Below, piece by piece: positions 9,131-18,163 of a DNA stretch of 64,000 nucleotides; positions within the stretch are counted from its first letter, which is position 1; the number at the start of each line of letters is the position of its first letter. The notes under the pieces are model-generated. The model was not told the DNA's origin, ran no database searches, and saw nothing but the letters and a program-made list of their open reading frames with translations. Source of the DNA: Luteimicrobium album (GTDB lineage Bacteria; Actinomycetota; Actinomycetes; Actinomycetales; Cellulomonadaceae); NCBI RefSeq assembly GCF_030161555.1, contig NZ_BSUK01000001.1:248001-312000 (forward strand), written 5' to 3'. The position numbers and the translations under genes are program-made.

Positions 9131-9997
9131 TCACGACCTGATCACGGCGAGCGTCCCCATGTCCTCGATCCTCTCCAGCACTTCTGGTGCCGTGGTGTTC
9201 TCCGCGAGCCGGTTGGGTTTACCGCTCCCGTGGTAGTCGCTCGACCCGGTCACGAGCAGACCGAGCCGGGCGGCGAGCCCCACCAGGTGGTCGACCTGGT
9301 CCGGGGTGTGGTCACGGTGGTGGGCCTCGAGGCCCGCGAGGCCCGCGTCCGCGAGCTCCTCGATCACGCTGTCCGGCACGACGCGTCCGCGGGCGGACGC
9401 CGCAGGGTGCGCGAACACCGGCACCCCGCCCGCCTCACGGACCCGGCGCACGGTGTCGACGGCACGCGGCGCGTAGTGCGGCACGTAGTACGGGCTGCCC
9501 GCGTGCAGGACGGTCTCGAACGCGGCCGACCGGTCGGGCACGACGCCGAGCCGCACGAGCGCGTCGGCCAGGTGGGGCCGCCCCACCGTCGCGCCGGGCT
9601 CGGTGTGCGCCTCGATCTCGTCCCAGTCGACCGGGTAGTCACGCGCCAGCAGGTCGACCATACGCCGGGCCCGGTCGAGGCGGGCCGTGCGCACGCGCTC
9701 GCACTCCTGCGCGAGCGGCGCGTCGGCGGGGTCGTGCAGGTAGCTCAGGATGTGCACCGAGACGTGGCGCTCACGGCCGCCCGCGTCGAAGACCGCCTGA
9801 GCGGACAGCTCCGCGCCGCGCACGAGCGCGATGCCGCACCGGCGCGCCGCAGCGGTCGCGTCGGGCCAGCCGGCGACGGTGTCGTGGTCCGTCAGCGCGA
9901 CGACGTCGAGGCCGGCCGCCGCGGCGTCGGCCACCACCTGCCCCGGGGCGTCCGTGCCGTCGGACGCCGTCGAGTGCGTGTGGAGGTCGATGAGCAC
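9131..9997 (-). CDS. PHP-domain phosphoesterase (RNase AM/TrpH-like)
   Basis: A 288-residue polymerase-and-histidinol-phosphatase fold metallo-phosphoesterase. Metal-binding motifs appear in order: DLHTHSTASDGT, LTDHDT, RGAELSA, VFAHPAAS and GSSDYHG, enough for a trinuclear site. The length and motif order match the TrpH/YciV group, some members of which remove nucleotides from RNA 5' ends or hydrolyse 3',5'-bisphosphonucleotides. The start is set at the GTG 9997 (VLIDLHTHST), where the family begins; another in-frame GTG lies at 10024. It is immediately followed by marC on the same strand. Confidence 0.87.
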   Translation of the reverse strand: MLIDLHTHSTASDGTDAPGQVVADAAAAGLDVVALTDHDTVAGWPDATAAARRCGIALVRGAELSAQAVFDAGGRERHVSVHILSYLHDPADAPLAQECERVRTARLDRARRMVDLLARDYPVDWDEIEAHTEPGATVGRPHLADALVRLGVVPDRSAAFETVLHAGSPYYVPHYAPRAVDTVRRVREAGGVPVFAHPAASARGRVVPDSVIEELADAGLAGLEAHHRDHTPDQVDHLVGLAARLGLLVTGSSDYHGSGKPNRLAENTTAPEVLERIEDMGTLAVIRS

Positions 9998-10092
9998 CGC
10001 CCCAGGGTATCGAGGAACGCGCACAGGACGTCCGCAAGCGCTCCGCGCTCCTCCCCACGCGGCGCCCGCCGCGCCCAGGTTGGGGTGCCAGG

Positions 10093-10983
10093 ATGGAGGA
10101 CACCCGAGATCGTGAGGCCCCTGTTGGACCCGAGCACCACCCCCACCCCGGCGACGACGCCACCCCGCAGCCCGCCGCCGTGCGGCCGTCCGTCGTCTTC
10201 GTCCACGGGATGCGGACCTCGGGAGCGATCTGGGACGCGCAGCTCGACGCCGTGCACGACGCCGGGTACCGGGCCACCGCGATCGACCTGCCCGGGCACG
10301 GCGTGCGGCGTCGCGAGCGGTTCACCATGCAGGGCGCGTTCGACGCCATCGACGAGGCGGCCGCCGACCTCGCCGACCCCGCCTCCGAGGCACGTGCCAC
10401 CCCGCTCGCGCTCGTCGGCCTGTCTCTCGGCGGCTACACGTCGCTGGCCTACGCGGCCCGGGCCCCGGAACAGCGCGGCGGGCTCCTGCGCGGCGTCGTC
10501 GCGGCGTCGTGCAGCACGAACACCCGCGGTCTGCCGCTGCGAACGTTCCAGGCGGGCCTGCACGGCTCCCTGGCGGCCGGACGCCTCACCCGCGAGCTGG
10601 GCGGGCGCGCGGCCGCACGCCTGTCCCGGCTCGTCCTCCCGCCACCCACGCGGCGGGCGCTCGCCGGCGGACGCCCGCCGGCCAGCCCGCCCCTCCCCGT
10701 CGTCCGCGCCTCGCAGACACCGGGCTGGGACCTCGTCGCCGACGCGCTGCGCCACCTCGCGGGCGAGTCGTCGGTCCGCAACCTGCGCGCCTCCGACGTG
10801 CCCGTCTGGCTCGTCAACGGCGCGCGCGACCAGCTCCGCATGCAGGAGCGGCGCCACGCCCGTGCCGCGGCGCGGCTCGTCGTCGTCCCGGGCGCCGGCC
10901 ACGACGTCAGCCTCGAGGCGCCCGCGGCGTTCAACGCGGCCGTGCTCGACGCGCTCGCGGCGTTCGGGCCCACCCGCGCCTGA
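10093..10983 (+). CDS. Alpha/beta-fold hydrolase
   Basis: A 296-residue serine hydrolase of the alpha/beta fold. After a 30-residue His/Pro/Asp-rich leader comes VVFVHGMRTSGAIWDAQ (oxyanion-hole HG). The nucleophile elbow is GLSLGG (Ser about residue 113), an acidic residue lies in VPVWLVNGARDQLR, and the catalytic His is in VVPGAGHDVSLEAP. The triad is therefore complete. There is no signal peptide, so it is cytosolic. The substrate cannot be told from sequence: esterase, lactonase or C-C hydrolase are all possible. It lies 46 bp upstream of the aminopeptidase gene on the same strand. Confidence 0.85.
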   Translation: MEDTRDREAPVGPEHHPHPGDDATPQPAAVRPSVVFVHGMRTSGAIWDAQLDAVHDAGYRATAIDLPGHGVRRRERFTMQGAFDAIDEAAADLADPASEARATPLALVGLSLGGYTSLAYAARAPEQRGGLLRGVVAASCSTNTRGLPLRTFQAGLHGSLAAGRLTRELGGRAAARLSRLVLPPPTRRALAGGRPPASPPLPVVRASQTPGWDLVADALRHLAGESSVRNLRASDVPVWLVNGARDQLRMQERRHARAAARLVVVPGAGHDVSLEAPAAFNAAVLDALAAFGPTRA

Positions 10984-11029
10984 GCCGCCCCGACCGGGAC
11001 CGCGGGCGCCGCGGTGCGAGACTGGACGC

Positions 11030-12614
11030 ATGACGACGTCCCCCGCTTCCGAGAACCCCCGACCTCCGAGACGGGCGCGCCCGCGGACGCCCAGTCCGTC
11101 GAGTCGCGGAACGAGAACCGGTCGCAGCGGCCGCAGTCGGAGGCGTTCCGGTCCTTCATCACGAGCGGCTGGGGCCCCCGTGCCGCGACGGGCACCACGC
11201 GCTCCGCGGCCGCCGACTACGCGGCGGTGCGCCGCGCCCGCCTGTCCGCGCGGTTCCCCGGCGTGCGCCTCGTGATCCCCGCCGGCGGGCTCCGGACCCG
11301 CTCGAACGACACCGACTATCGGTTCCGCGCGCACTCCGCGTTCGCGCACCTCACGGGCACCGGGACGGAGCTCGAGCCCGACTCGGTGCTCGTCCTGCAC
11401 CCGGTCACCGGGACCGACGGCGCGGGTGGCACGACCGAGGGCCACGAGGCCGTCCTGTACGTGCGGCCGCTCGCGGGCCGCGACACCGAGGAGTTCTACG
11501 CCGACTCCCGCTACGGCGAGTTCTGGGTCGGCGCGCGCCCGAGCCTCGACGACGTCGAGGAGCTCACCGGCATCCGTGCCGAGCACGTCGACGGGCTGCG
11601 CGACGCCCTGGCCAAGGACGTGGGGACCGGCGGCATCCAGGTGCTCGTCGTGACGGACGCCGACGAGGCCGTCGAGGACCTCGTGGACGAGGTGCGCGCG
11701 TCCGAGGGCGTGGTGGAGGAGGCCGCGGCGAAGATCGAGCAGCACACCGACGACGCGCTGGTCGAGGCTGTCTCCGAGCTGCGCCTCGTCAAGGACGAGT
11801 ACGAGGTCCAGCAGATGCGCGACGCCGTCGGCGCGACGATCGACGGGTTCGAGGAGGTCGTGCGCGAGCTGTCCGCCGCGGCCGCGCACCCGCGGGGCGA
11901 GCGCGTCGTCGAGACGACGTTCGACGCGCACGCACGCCTCGCCGGCAACGCGGTCGGCTACGAGACCATCGCCGCGTCGGGCGAGCACGCCACGACGCTG
12001 CACTGGATCACCAACGACGGCGTCGTCCGCGAGGGCGACCTCCTCCTGCTCGACGCAGGCGTCGAGGTCGAGTCCCTGTACACCGCGGACGTCACGCGCA
12101 CCCTGCCCGTCGACGGCACCTTCACGGACGTGCAGCGGCGCGTCTACCAGGCCGTGCTCGACGCCGCCGACGCCGCGTTCGCCGTCGCCGTCCCCGGCGC
12201 GAGGTTCCGCGACGTGCACGCGGCCGCGATGGAGGTCATCGCCGCGCGGCTCGAGGAGTGGGGCCTCCTGCCCGACGGCGTGAGCGCCGCCGCGTCCCTC
12301 GCGCCCGAGGGCCAGTACCACCGGCGCTGGATGGTCCACGGGACCAGCCACCACCTGGGCATCGACGTGCACGACTGCGCCCAGGCGCGCCGCGAGCTCT
12401 ACCTCGACGGCGTGCTCGAGCCGGGCATGGTCTTCACCATCGAGCCGGGGCTGTACTTCAAGGCCGACGACCTCACCGTCCCCGAGGAGTACCGCGGCAT
12501 CGGCGTGCGGATCGAGGACGACGTCCTCGTCACCGCCGACGGCAACGAGAACCTGTCCGCCGCGCTCCCCGCCGCCCCGACGACGTCGAGGCGTGGATGG
12601 CCGGCCTCCGCTGA
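11030..12614 (+). CDS. Xaa-Pro aminopeptidase, M24B family (two frame breaks)
   Basis: About 528 residues; removes N-terminal residues preceding proline. An aminopeptidase-P N domain (about 60-240) precedes the pita-bread catalytic domain. The dinuclear metal ligands are visible: Asp in LLLDAGVEVESLYTADVTRT (both Asp), His in HGTSHHLGIDVHD, Glu in TIEPGLYF and Glu in RIEDDVLVT. The frame breaks twice: at CCCCC 11056-11060 (an extra C joins MTTSPASENPP to TSETGAPAD) and at CCCC 12567-12570 (an extra C gives ALPRRPDDVEAWMAGLR and the TGA at 12612). Without correction the reading frame would run nearly 2.2 kb too far. It is cytosolic, with no signal peptide. Confidence 0.9.
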
Positions 12615-12616
12615 CT

Positions 12617-12649
12617 CGCGAAGTACCCCACCGGGAGGCCTACTTCGCG
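12617..12649. terminator. Hairpin, CGCGAAGTA repeat type, between convergent genes
   Basis: Arms CGCGAAGTA 12617-12625 and TACTTCGCG 12641-12649 flank a GC-rich 15-base loop, just after the aminopeptidase stop and overlapping the stop of the facing gene. The right half (GGCCTACTTCGCGGG) recurs exactly at 22088-22102, also at a convergent gene end. Confidence 0.6.
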
Positions 12650-13560
12650 GGGTCGTCCGGGCCCGACGACGTCCCCTCCTCGCGCTCCGAGCCCGCCTCG
12701 GGCTCGGGCCGGGCGGGCACCGGGGGCTCGTCCTGCGGGGTCGCGCCGTCGGGCGCCTGCGGGGCGGCCGGTGCGGCCGGCGGCTCCTCGGCGGGCTGAG
12801 CCGGGGCGGCGGGCTGCTGGGGCTGGGGCGCCGCGGGCTGCGGGGCGGCCGGTGCCGCGGGCGGGGCGACGTCCTCGAGCCGGCGGCCGTACCTCGGCTC
12901 GCCCGTCGGCGTCTGGAACCGCGACGAGACGGCGGGTGCCGCCGGTGCGGCCGGCTGAGCGGGCGGCTGCTGACCGGGCGTGCCCGGGGCCGGCGTCGGC
13001 GGGACGGTCCAGCCCGACGCGCCGGGCGTCGTCGGCGGCTGAGGGGCCTGCGGTGCGGGGCGCGCCGCCCCGGGCTGTCCGAGCCCGAGCTCGCTGAGCA
13101 CCTGCCGCGCCTCGCCCGCGCGCTCGGCGACGCACAGGATCGCGTACGAGGTCGCGACGATCTGCGACTGCGACGTGAAGTCGCGCTGATTGCCCGTCAG
13201 GGCGTAGGAGATCAGCCCGAAGAGCACGCCGAACGCCGCGCCGATACCGATCGCCGCGACGATCGTCGCGGCCGCGTTGCCCCCGCCGAACAGCGACAGC
13301 AACAGGCCCACGAACAGGCCGAACCACGCGCCGGACGCGAGCCCGGCGATCGCGACGCGCGAGTACGTGAGCCGCCCCGTGATCCGTTCGACGGCCTGGA
13401 GCCCCTCGCCGACGATCGTGACGTTCTCGACGGCGAAGTGCTTGTCGGACAGGAAGTCGACGGCCTTCTGCGCCTCGAGGTAGGTGGGGTAGCGGGCGAT
13501 CTCGACACCCGTCGGCGGGGTCGGGACGCGGGGCACGGCGTTCGCGCGCGGCATGGACAT
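12640..13560 (-). CDS. General-stress-protein-like membrane protein
   Basis: A 306-residue protein. Residues 15-70 (GVEIARYPTYLEAQKAVDFLSDKHFAVENVTIVGEGL) match the general stress protein 17M-like domain. Two membrane-spanning glycine/alanine-rich helices follow (about 75-125), then a conserved cytosolic segment (YALTGNQRDFTSQSQIVATSYAILC). From about residue 165 on, the protein is a Pro/Ala/Gln/Glu-rich, low-complexity tail. Function is unknown; in actinobacteria such proteins are found as small membrane proteins with one globular domain. The start is the ATG at 13558-13560; a second in-frame ATG lies six bases inside. Confidence 0.8.
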   Translation of the reverse strand: MSMPRANAVPRVPTPPTGVEIARYPTYLEAQKAVDFLSDKHFAVENVTIVGEGLQAVERITGRLTYSRVAIAGLASGAWFGLFVGLLLSLFGGGNAAATIVAAIGIGAAFGVLFGLISYALTGNQRDFTSQSQIVATSYAILCVAERAGEARQVLSELGLGQPGAARPAPQAPQPPTTPGASGWTVPPTPAPGTPGQQPPAQPAAPAAPAVSSRFQTPTGEPRYGRRLEDVAPPAAPAAPQPAAPQPQQPAAPAQPAEEPPAAPAAPQAPDGATPQDEPPVPARPEPEAGSEREEGTSSGPDDPAK

Positions 13561-13638
13561 GCCACCCAGTCTGTCCCAGATCGGGCCCGATTGCCGAGGC
13601 CGACCGGAACAGGAGGCGCCGCAATCATCCGCGAGACG

Positions 13639-14643
13639 CTACGCGGCGATGCCCAGGTCGGACGGGACCGGCCGTCCCGAGGCCTGCCACGCGAGCAGCG
13701 CGGCGCCGAACGTGCCGGCCTCGGCGCCCAGCCGGGCGGTCCGGAGCTCGGGGACCGGGTGCACGGTGAGGCGTGCGCGGACCGCGCGGTCGAGGGGGTC
13801 GAGCAGGGCGTTGCCGGCGAGGACCAGGCCACCGCCGACGACGACGGTGCGCAGCCCGAGCGTGCGGACCAGCCCGGAGACGAGGTCGGCGAGCCCGTCG
13901 ACGCCGTGCTGCCAGACCTCGGCGGCGACCCGGTCGCCGGCCTGCGCACGCTCGAGGACGCCGCGTGCGCCGTCGGGCACGGTCCCGGTGCGGGCCGTGT
14001 ACTGCCGGGCGATGCCGGAGGCCGACCCGTAGGTCTCGACGCAGCCACGGCCGCCGCACGCGCAGAGGTCGCCCGTCGTCGCGCCGCCGTGGCCGATCTC
14101 GCCGGCCCAGCCCCCACCCGGGAAGACGCGGCCGCCGAGCACGAGCGCCGCCGCGATCCCGGTGCCGACCGCGAGGAACGCGTGGTCGCCCGCGCCCCGG
14201 CCCGCGCCGAGGCGCCACTCCGCGAGCCCGGCCGCCCGCGCGTCGTGCCCGAACCCGACGGGGACGCCCGTGGCCTCCTCGACGAGCGCGCGCAGTGGCA
14301 GGTCGCGCCAGCCCAGGTTCTCGGCCCCGACGACGACGCCCGCGTCCTCGTCGACCAGGCCGGGCGTCACGATTCCGACGGCCGCGACGTGCCGCTCGGC
14401 CGGCACCGCGGCCCACAGCTCACGCACGACGCCGAGGACCGCGTCCGTGGCGCCGTCGGGATCGGTGGGGCCTCCGCCCGTCGGTGCGGAGCGGCGGGCG
14501 ACGATCCCGGCCGCGTCCACGACCGCGCCCTTGACGGACGTCCCGCCCACGTCGAGCGCGAGGACGACGGGCTCGGTGGCACGAGGGGCACGGGGGCGCA
14601 CCGAGTCGCCCTCAGCGGGGACGTCGGGAGGGACGTGGGGCAC
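13639..14643 (-). CDS. ROK-family sugar kinase (glucokinase-like)
   Basis: A 334-residue kinase of the ROK (repressor, ORF, kinase) family without the HTH domain, so an enzyme and not a repressor. The N-terminal ATP site is VVLALDVGGTSVKGAVVD; GHDARAAGLAEW supplies the catalytic Asp region; the Zn-binding ROK signature is CACGGRGCVETYGS with GEIGHGG just before it. Glucose is the commonest substrate of actinobacterial ROK kinases, but GlcNAc or mannose cannot be excluded, and both would fit the chitin and mannan enzymes elsewhere in the window. The start is the GTG at 14643, with a 30-residue leader that may be over-extended. Confidence 0.85.
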   Translation of the reverse strand: MPHVPPDVPAEGDSVRPRAPRATEPVVLALDVGGTSVKGAVVDAAGIVARRSAPTGGGPTDPDGATDAVLGVVRELWAAVPAERHVAAVGIVTPGLVDEDAGVVVGAENLGWRDLPLRALVEEATGVPVGFGHDARAAGLAEWRLGAGRGAGDHAFLAVGTGIAAALVLGGRVFPGGGWAGEIGHGGATTGDLCACGGRGCVETYGSASGIARQYTARTGTVPDGARGVLERAQAGDRVAAEVWQHGVDGLADLVSGLVRTLGLRTVVVGGGLVLAGNALLDPLDRAVRARLTVHPVPELRTARLGAEAGTFGAALLAWQASGRPVPSDLGIAA

Positions 14644-14795
14644 GGTGGACCGTCCGGGGGTGGGCAGGGATCGGGAAGGAGCGAGGCTCGACGGTTCCCG
14701 GCGCTGCGAACCGGGTCTCAGGTTACAGCCGTGTTTCGGGCTCCGCCGTGCGCGCCCGCCCGCCGTGCGTCGCGCCGCGCCCCTAGGCTGAGGGC

Positions 14796-16103
14796 GTGAG
14801 CGCCGCCACCAGGGTCTACGTCGCGCGGCTCGCCGGAACCGCCGTGTTCGATCCGAACGGCGACCAGGTGGGTCGGGTCCGCGACGTCGTCGTCCTCCTG
14901 CGCGACCGCCGCGCCCCGCGCGCGGTGGGTCTCGTCGTCGAGGTGCCCGGCCGGCGGCGCGTCTTCCTGCCGCTGACCCGCGTGACCAGCATCGACGCCG
15001 GGCAGATCATCTCGACGGGCCTCGTCAATATGCGCCGGTTCGAGCAGCACCCGCACGAGACCCTCGCGATCGGGGAGCTGCTCGAGCGTCGGGTGCAGCT
15101 GCGGGACGGCTCGGGCGAGGTGACGGTCGAGGACCTGTCGATCGCGCAACAGCGCAACGGCGACTGGGAGGTCGACAAGCTGTTCGTGCGCCGCGCGGCG
15201 ACGCACAAGGGCGCGATCGGCATCCGACGACGCGGCGAGACCCAGGTGGTGGACGTCGACGCCGTGACCGGGCTGGCCGGCAGCGGCTCGGCCCAGGCCG
15301 CGACGCTCCTGCTCGCCGCCTACGACGAGCTCAAGGCCGCGGACCTCGCCGACGTGCTGCACGACATGGGCGGCACCCGCCGCCTCGAGGTCGCGACCGC
15401 CCTCGACAACGAGCGCCTCGCCGACGTCCTCGAGGAGCTGCCCGAGGACGACCAGGTCGCGATCCTCCAGAGCCTCGAGACGGCCCGCGCGGCCGACGTC
15501 CTCGAAGCCATGCAGCCCGACGACGCGGCCGACCTGCTCGGCGAGCTCCCCGACGACCAGCAGGCCGAGCTGCTCGAGCTGATGGAGCCCGACGAGGCGA
15601 AGGACGTCCGACGGCTCCTCGCGTACGAGGAGAACACCGCGGGCGGTCTCATGACGACCGAGCCCGTCATCCTCGGGCCCGAGACCCCGATCGCGCTCGC
15701 GCTCGCGCACGTGCGCCGCAAGGACGTCCCGCCGGCGCTCGCCTCGATGGTCTTCGTGGTGCGCTCGCCGATCGAGACCCCGACCGGGCGCTTCCTCGGC
15801 GTCGTCCACATCCAGGCGATGCTCCGCGAGCCCCCGCACCAGTCGATCGGGTCCATCCTCGACACCGACATCGAACCCGTCGCGCCGGACGCGTCCCTGA
15901 CCCGGGTGACCCGGTTGCTGGCGACGTACAACCTGCTCGCGGTGCCCGTCGTCGACCCCGAGCGGCGCCTGGTCGGCGCGGTCAGCGTCGACGACGTCCT
16001 CGACCACATGCTGCCCGAGGACTGGCGCGAGACCGACGACGACGAGGACCCGGGCCCGGCCGGACCACCGGGCACCGCCGCGCAGGAGGCGACCCGTGGC
16101 TGA
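14796..16103 (+). CDS. PRC-barrel / MgtE_N / CBS-domain regulator-like protein
   Basis: A 435-residue soluble protein with three recognisable parts. Residues 1-110 are PRC-barrel-like (FDPNGDQVGRVRDVVVLL). Residues 150-255 form an MgtE intracellular N domain of superhelical repeats (LADVLEELPEDDQVAILQ and similar). Residues 260-395 carry a CBS pair (AGGLMTTEPVIL...). The membrane part of the MgtE Mg2+ channel is absent, so it cannot transport alone. In MgtE these domains sense cytosolic Mg2+. The GTG start at 14796 and the 8-base overlap with the next gene indicate translational coupling with the DUF1003 membrane protein, its likely partner. Confidence 0.82.
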   Translation: MSAATRVYVARLAGTAVFDPNGDQVGRVRDVVVLLRDRRAPRAVGLVVEVPGRRRVFLPLTRVTSIDAGQIISTGLVNMRRFEQHPHETLAIGELLERRVQLRDGSGEVTVEDLSIAQQRNGDWEVDKLFVRRAATHKGAIGIRRRGETQVVDVDAVTGLAGSGSAQAATLLLAAYDELKAADLADVLHDMGGTRRLEVATALDNERLADVLEELPEDDQVAILQSLETARAADVLEAMQPDDAADLLGELPDDQQAELLELMEPDEAKDVRRLLAYEENTAGGLMTTEPVILGPETPIALALAHVRRKDVPPALASMVFVVRSPIETPTGRFLGVVHIQAMLREPPHQSIGSILDTDIEPVAPDASLTRVTRLLATYNLLAVPVVDPERRLVGAVSVDDVLDHMLPEDWRETDDDEDPGPAGPPGTAAQEATRG

Positions 16104-16629
16104 GCGCTCCCGCCTGGATCTGCCCAAGGAGCAGCGGCGCGGTCTCCTGCCTCGGTTCGAGGTCGAGGACGACACGGTCGGCCGGGTCAGCGAGGGCATC
16201 GCGCGGTTCCTGGGGACGCCGCGCTTCATCGTCTACCTCACGGTGTTCTGCATCGCCTGGCTGGTGTGGAACTCGTGGGGTCCGGAGACCCTGCGCTTCG
16301 ACTCGGCGTCGAACGGGTTCACGGCGCTCACGCTCGTGTTGTCGCTGCAGGCGTCGTATGCGGCGCCGCTCATCCTCCTCGCGCAGAACCGGCAGACGGA
16401 CCGCGACCGGGTGAGCTCGGAGCAGGACCGGCAGCAGGCCGCCCGCAACCTCGCGGACACCGAGTACCTGGCGCGCGAGATGGCGGCGCTGCGGCTCGCG
16501 CTCGGCGAGACCGCGACCCGTGACTTCGTCCGCGGCGAGCTGCGCAACCTCCTCGAGGAGCTGTCGACGCGCGACGAGCCCGACGCCGGCGAGGAGCCGA
16601 CGGCGAAGGGCAGCGCGAGCCCGGCGTAG
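16096..16629 (+). CDS. DUF1003 membrane protein
   Basis: A 177-residue protein with two closely spaced membrane helices (about 42-60 FIVYLTVFCIAWLVWNSW and 72-92 ALTLVLSLQASYAAPLILLAQ), followed by a charged helical C-terminus (QNRQTDRDRVSSEQDRQQAARN). That layout is the DUF1003 signature. The family role is unknown. The start GTG lies inside the upstream gene and the two frames overlap by 8 bases, so the soluble MgtE_N/CBS protein and this small membrane protein are probably made in equal amounts and work together. Confidence 0.87.
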   Translation: MAERSRLDLPKEQRRGLLPRFEVEDDTVGRVSEGIARFLGTPRFIVYLTVFCIAWLVWNSWGPETLRFDSASNGFTALTLVLSLQASYAAPLILLAQNRQTDRDRVSSEQDRQQAARNLADTEYLAREMAALRLALGETATRDFVRGELRNLLEELSTRDEPDAGEEPTAKGSASPA

Positions 16630-16640
16630 GCGCGGCCCGC

Positions 16641-16742
16641 TCAGGCCGAGCGCGGCCCGGCGAGCGCGACGTGCAGGGCGCTCTCGCCGTAGCGCGGGGC
16701 GCGCGCGTCGAACCGGGCGGCGATGGTGTCGAGCGTCTCCAT
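16641..16742 (-). pseudogene. 33-codon remnant resembling the start of a SAM methyltransferase
   Basis: A minus-strand ATG at 16740-16742 opens METLDTIAARFDARAPRYGE, which continues for 13 more residues to a TGA. The phrase resembles the N-terminus of class I SAM-dependent methyltransferases, but no GxGxG SAM site follows. It faces the DUF1003 stop 11 bp away. I read it as the leftover start of a deleted gene; a real micro-protein is possible. Confidence 0.35.
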
Positions 16743-16785
16743 CCGAGCAGGTTAGCGACGAGCCTGCGCTCCGTACGATGGAGGC

Positions 16786-17940
16786 GTGCCCGACTCCGCT
16801 CCCCCGCTCCTCGACGCCGTCCGCACCGCCCTGCGCGTGGTCATCGACCCCGAGATCCGGCGCCCGATCGTCGACCTCGGCATGGTCCGCTCGGTCGAGG
16901 TGCACCCGGGCGAGGCACCGAGCGGGGAGGCGCGCGCCGTCGTCGGCGTGGACCTGACGACCCCCGCGTGCCCGCTGCGCAGCACCCTGGTCCGCGACGT
17001 CACGGCCGCGGCTCTCGCGGTCGAGGGCGTGGACGACGTGAGCGTCGAGCTGGGGGCGATGGACGCCGAGCAGCGTCAGGCCCTGCGTGCGCAGCTGCGC
17101 GGGGGCGACGGGACTCCGCGGATCCCGTTCGCCGAGCCGGGCTCACTGACCAAGGTCTTCGCGGTCGCGTCGGGCAAGGGCGGGGTCGGCAAGTCGTCGG
17201 TCACCGCGAACCTGGCGGCCGCGATGGCGGCGGACGGCCTGCGCGTCGGCGTGCTCGACGCCGACATCCACGGCTTCTCGATCCCCCGTATGCTCGGGGT
17301 CACGTCGAAGCCGACGCGGGTCGACGACATGCTGCTCCCGCCGATCGCGCACGAGGTCAAGGTCGTGTCGATCGGGATGTTCGCACCCCAGGGGAAGGCC
17401 GTGGTGTGGCGCGGGCCGATGCTGCACCGCGCGGTCGAGCAGTTCCTGTCCGACGTGTTCTGGGGCGACCTCGACGTGCTCCTGCTCGACCTGCCGCCCG
17501 GCACCGGGGACGTCGCGATCTCGGTCGCGCAGCTCCTGCCCGGCTCGCAGATCGTCGTCGTCACGACGCCGCAGCTCGCCGCCGCGGAGGTCGCGGAGCG
17601 CGCGGGGCTCGTCGCGGCGCAGACCGAGCAGGACGTCGTCGGCGTCGTGGAGAACATGGCGTGGCTGGACCAGCCGGACGGGACCCGGCTCGAGCTGTTC
17701 GGCTCGGGCGGCGGAGACGCCGTCGCGGCGGGCCTGACCGAGACGCTGGGCCACGACGTGCCCGTCCTGGGCCGGGTCCCGCTCGACGTGCGGCTGCGCG
17801 AGGGCGGGGACGCCGGCGTGCCGGTGGTCGTCGCGGCGCCCGAGTCGCCCGCCGCCGTCGCCCTGCGGGACGTCGCCCGCTCGCTCGCCGCGCGTCCCCG
17901 CGGGCTCGCCGGCCGGTCGTTGGGGCTGTCGCCCGTCTGA
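16786..17940 (+). CDS. Mrp/NBP35-type iron-sulfur cluster carrier ATPase
   Basis: A 384-residue P-loop ATPase that binds and hands on [4Fe-4S] clusters in the cytosol (Mrp/ApbC family). Residues 1-105 are a DUF59/FeS-assembly domain (VVIDPEIRRPIVDLGMV). The ATPase core starts with the deviant Walker A ASGKGGVGKSS near residue 130, followed by LDADIHG, Walker B LLLDLPPGTGD and QIVVVTTPQLAA. The usual C-terminal CxxC of Mrp is not present: the corresponding segment reads VVENMAWLDQPDGTRLELFGSGGG. That is common in actinobacterial members but means cluster binding must use other ligands. It starts at the GTG at 16786. Confidence 0.9.
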   Translation: MPDSAPPLLDAVRTALRVVIDPEIRRPIVDLGMVRSVEVHPGEAPSGEARAVVGVDLTTPACPLRSTLVRDVTAAALAVEGVDDVSVELGAMDAEQRQALRAQLRGGDGTPRIPFAEPGSLTKVFAVASGKGGVGKSSVTANLAAAMAADGLRVGVLDADIHGFSIPRMLGVTSKPTRVDDMLLPPIAHEVKVVSIGMFAPQGKAVVWRGPMLHRAVEQFLSDVFWGDLDVLLLDLPPGTGDVAISVAQLLPGSQIVVVTTPQLAAAEVAERAGLVAAQTEQDVVGVVENMAWLDQPDGTRLELFGSGGGDAVAAGLTETLGHDVPVLGRVPLDVRLREGGDAGVPVVVAAPESPAAVALRDVARSLAARPRGLAGRSLGLSPV

Positions 17941-17965
17941 CGGCCCCGCGCCCGGACCCGCGCCG

Positions 17966-18163
17966 TCAGCGCGCGGCTGCGAGGACCGCGGACAGGTCCG
18001 TCTCGACGGTGAACTCGTGCACCATGCGCCACTCGCCGTCGGCGAGCCGCCAGACGAACTGGTAGAGCAGGGGCTTGCCGTCCTTGACACGGCGCAGCGC
18101 CACGGAGCCGTGGTCGCCGTACCGGACCGCCGCGAGGTACTCGACGTCGTCGACCGGAGGCAT
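17966..18163 (-). pseudogene. 65-residue fragment, NTF2/SnoaL-like C-terminal half
   Basis: The open frame gives VEYLAAVRYGDHGSVALRRV and then LLYQFVWRLADGEWRMVHEF. The pattern of a GDHG-type strand followed by W-R-x-V-H-E is typical of the last strands of NTF2-like/SnoaL proteins, which are normally 110-140 residues. The first half of such a domain is missing at exactly the point where the oppositely oriented TetR gene also lacks its beginning, so both look cut by one deletion. It could still be translated from the ATG at 18161-18163. Family assignment is tentative. Confidence 0.4.

Noticed and set aside
11014..14799. Single 1,261-codon frame spanning the aminopeptidase and beyond
   Set aside because: After 12,570 it reads antisense to the general-stress and ROK kinase genes; a one-base repair gives a natural aminopeptidase end at 12,614.
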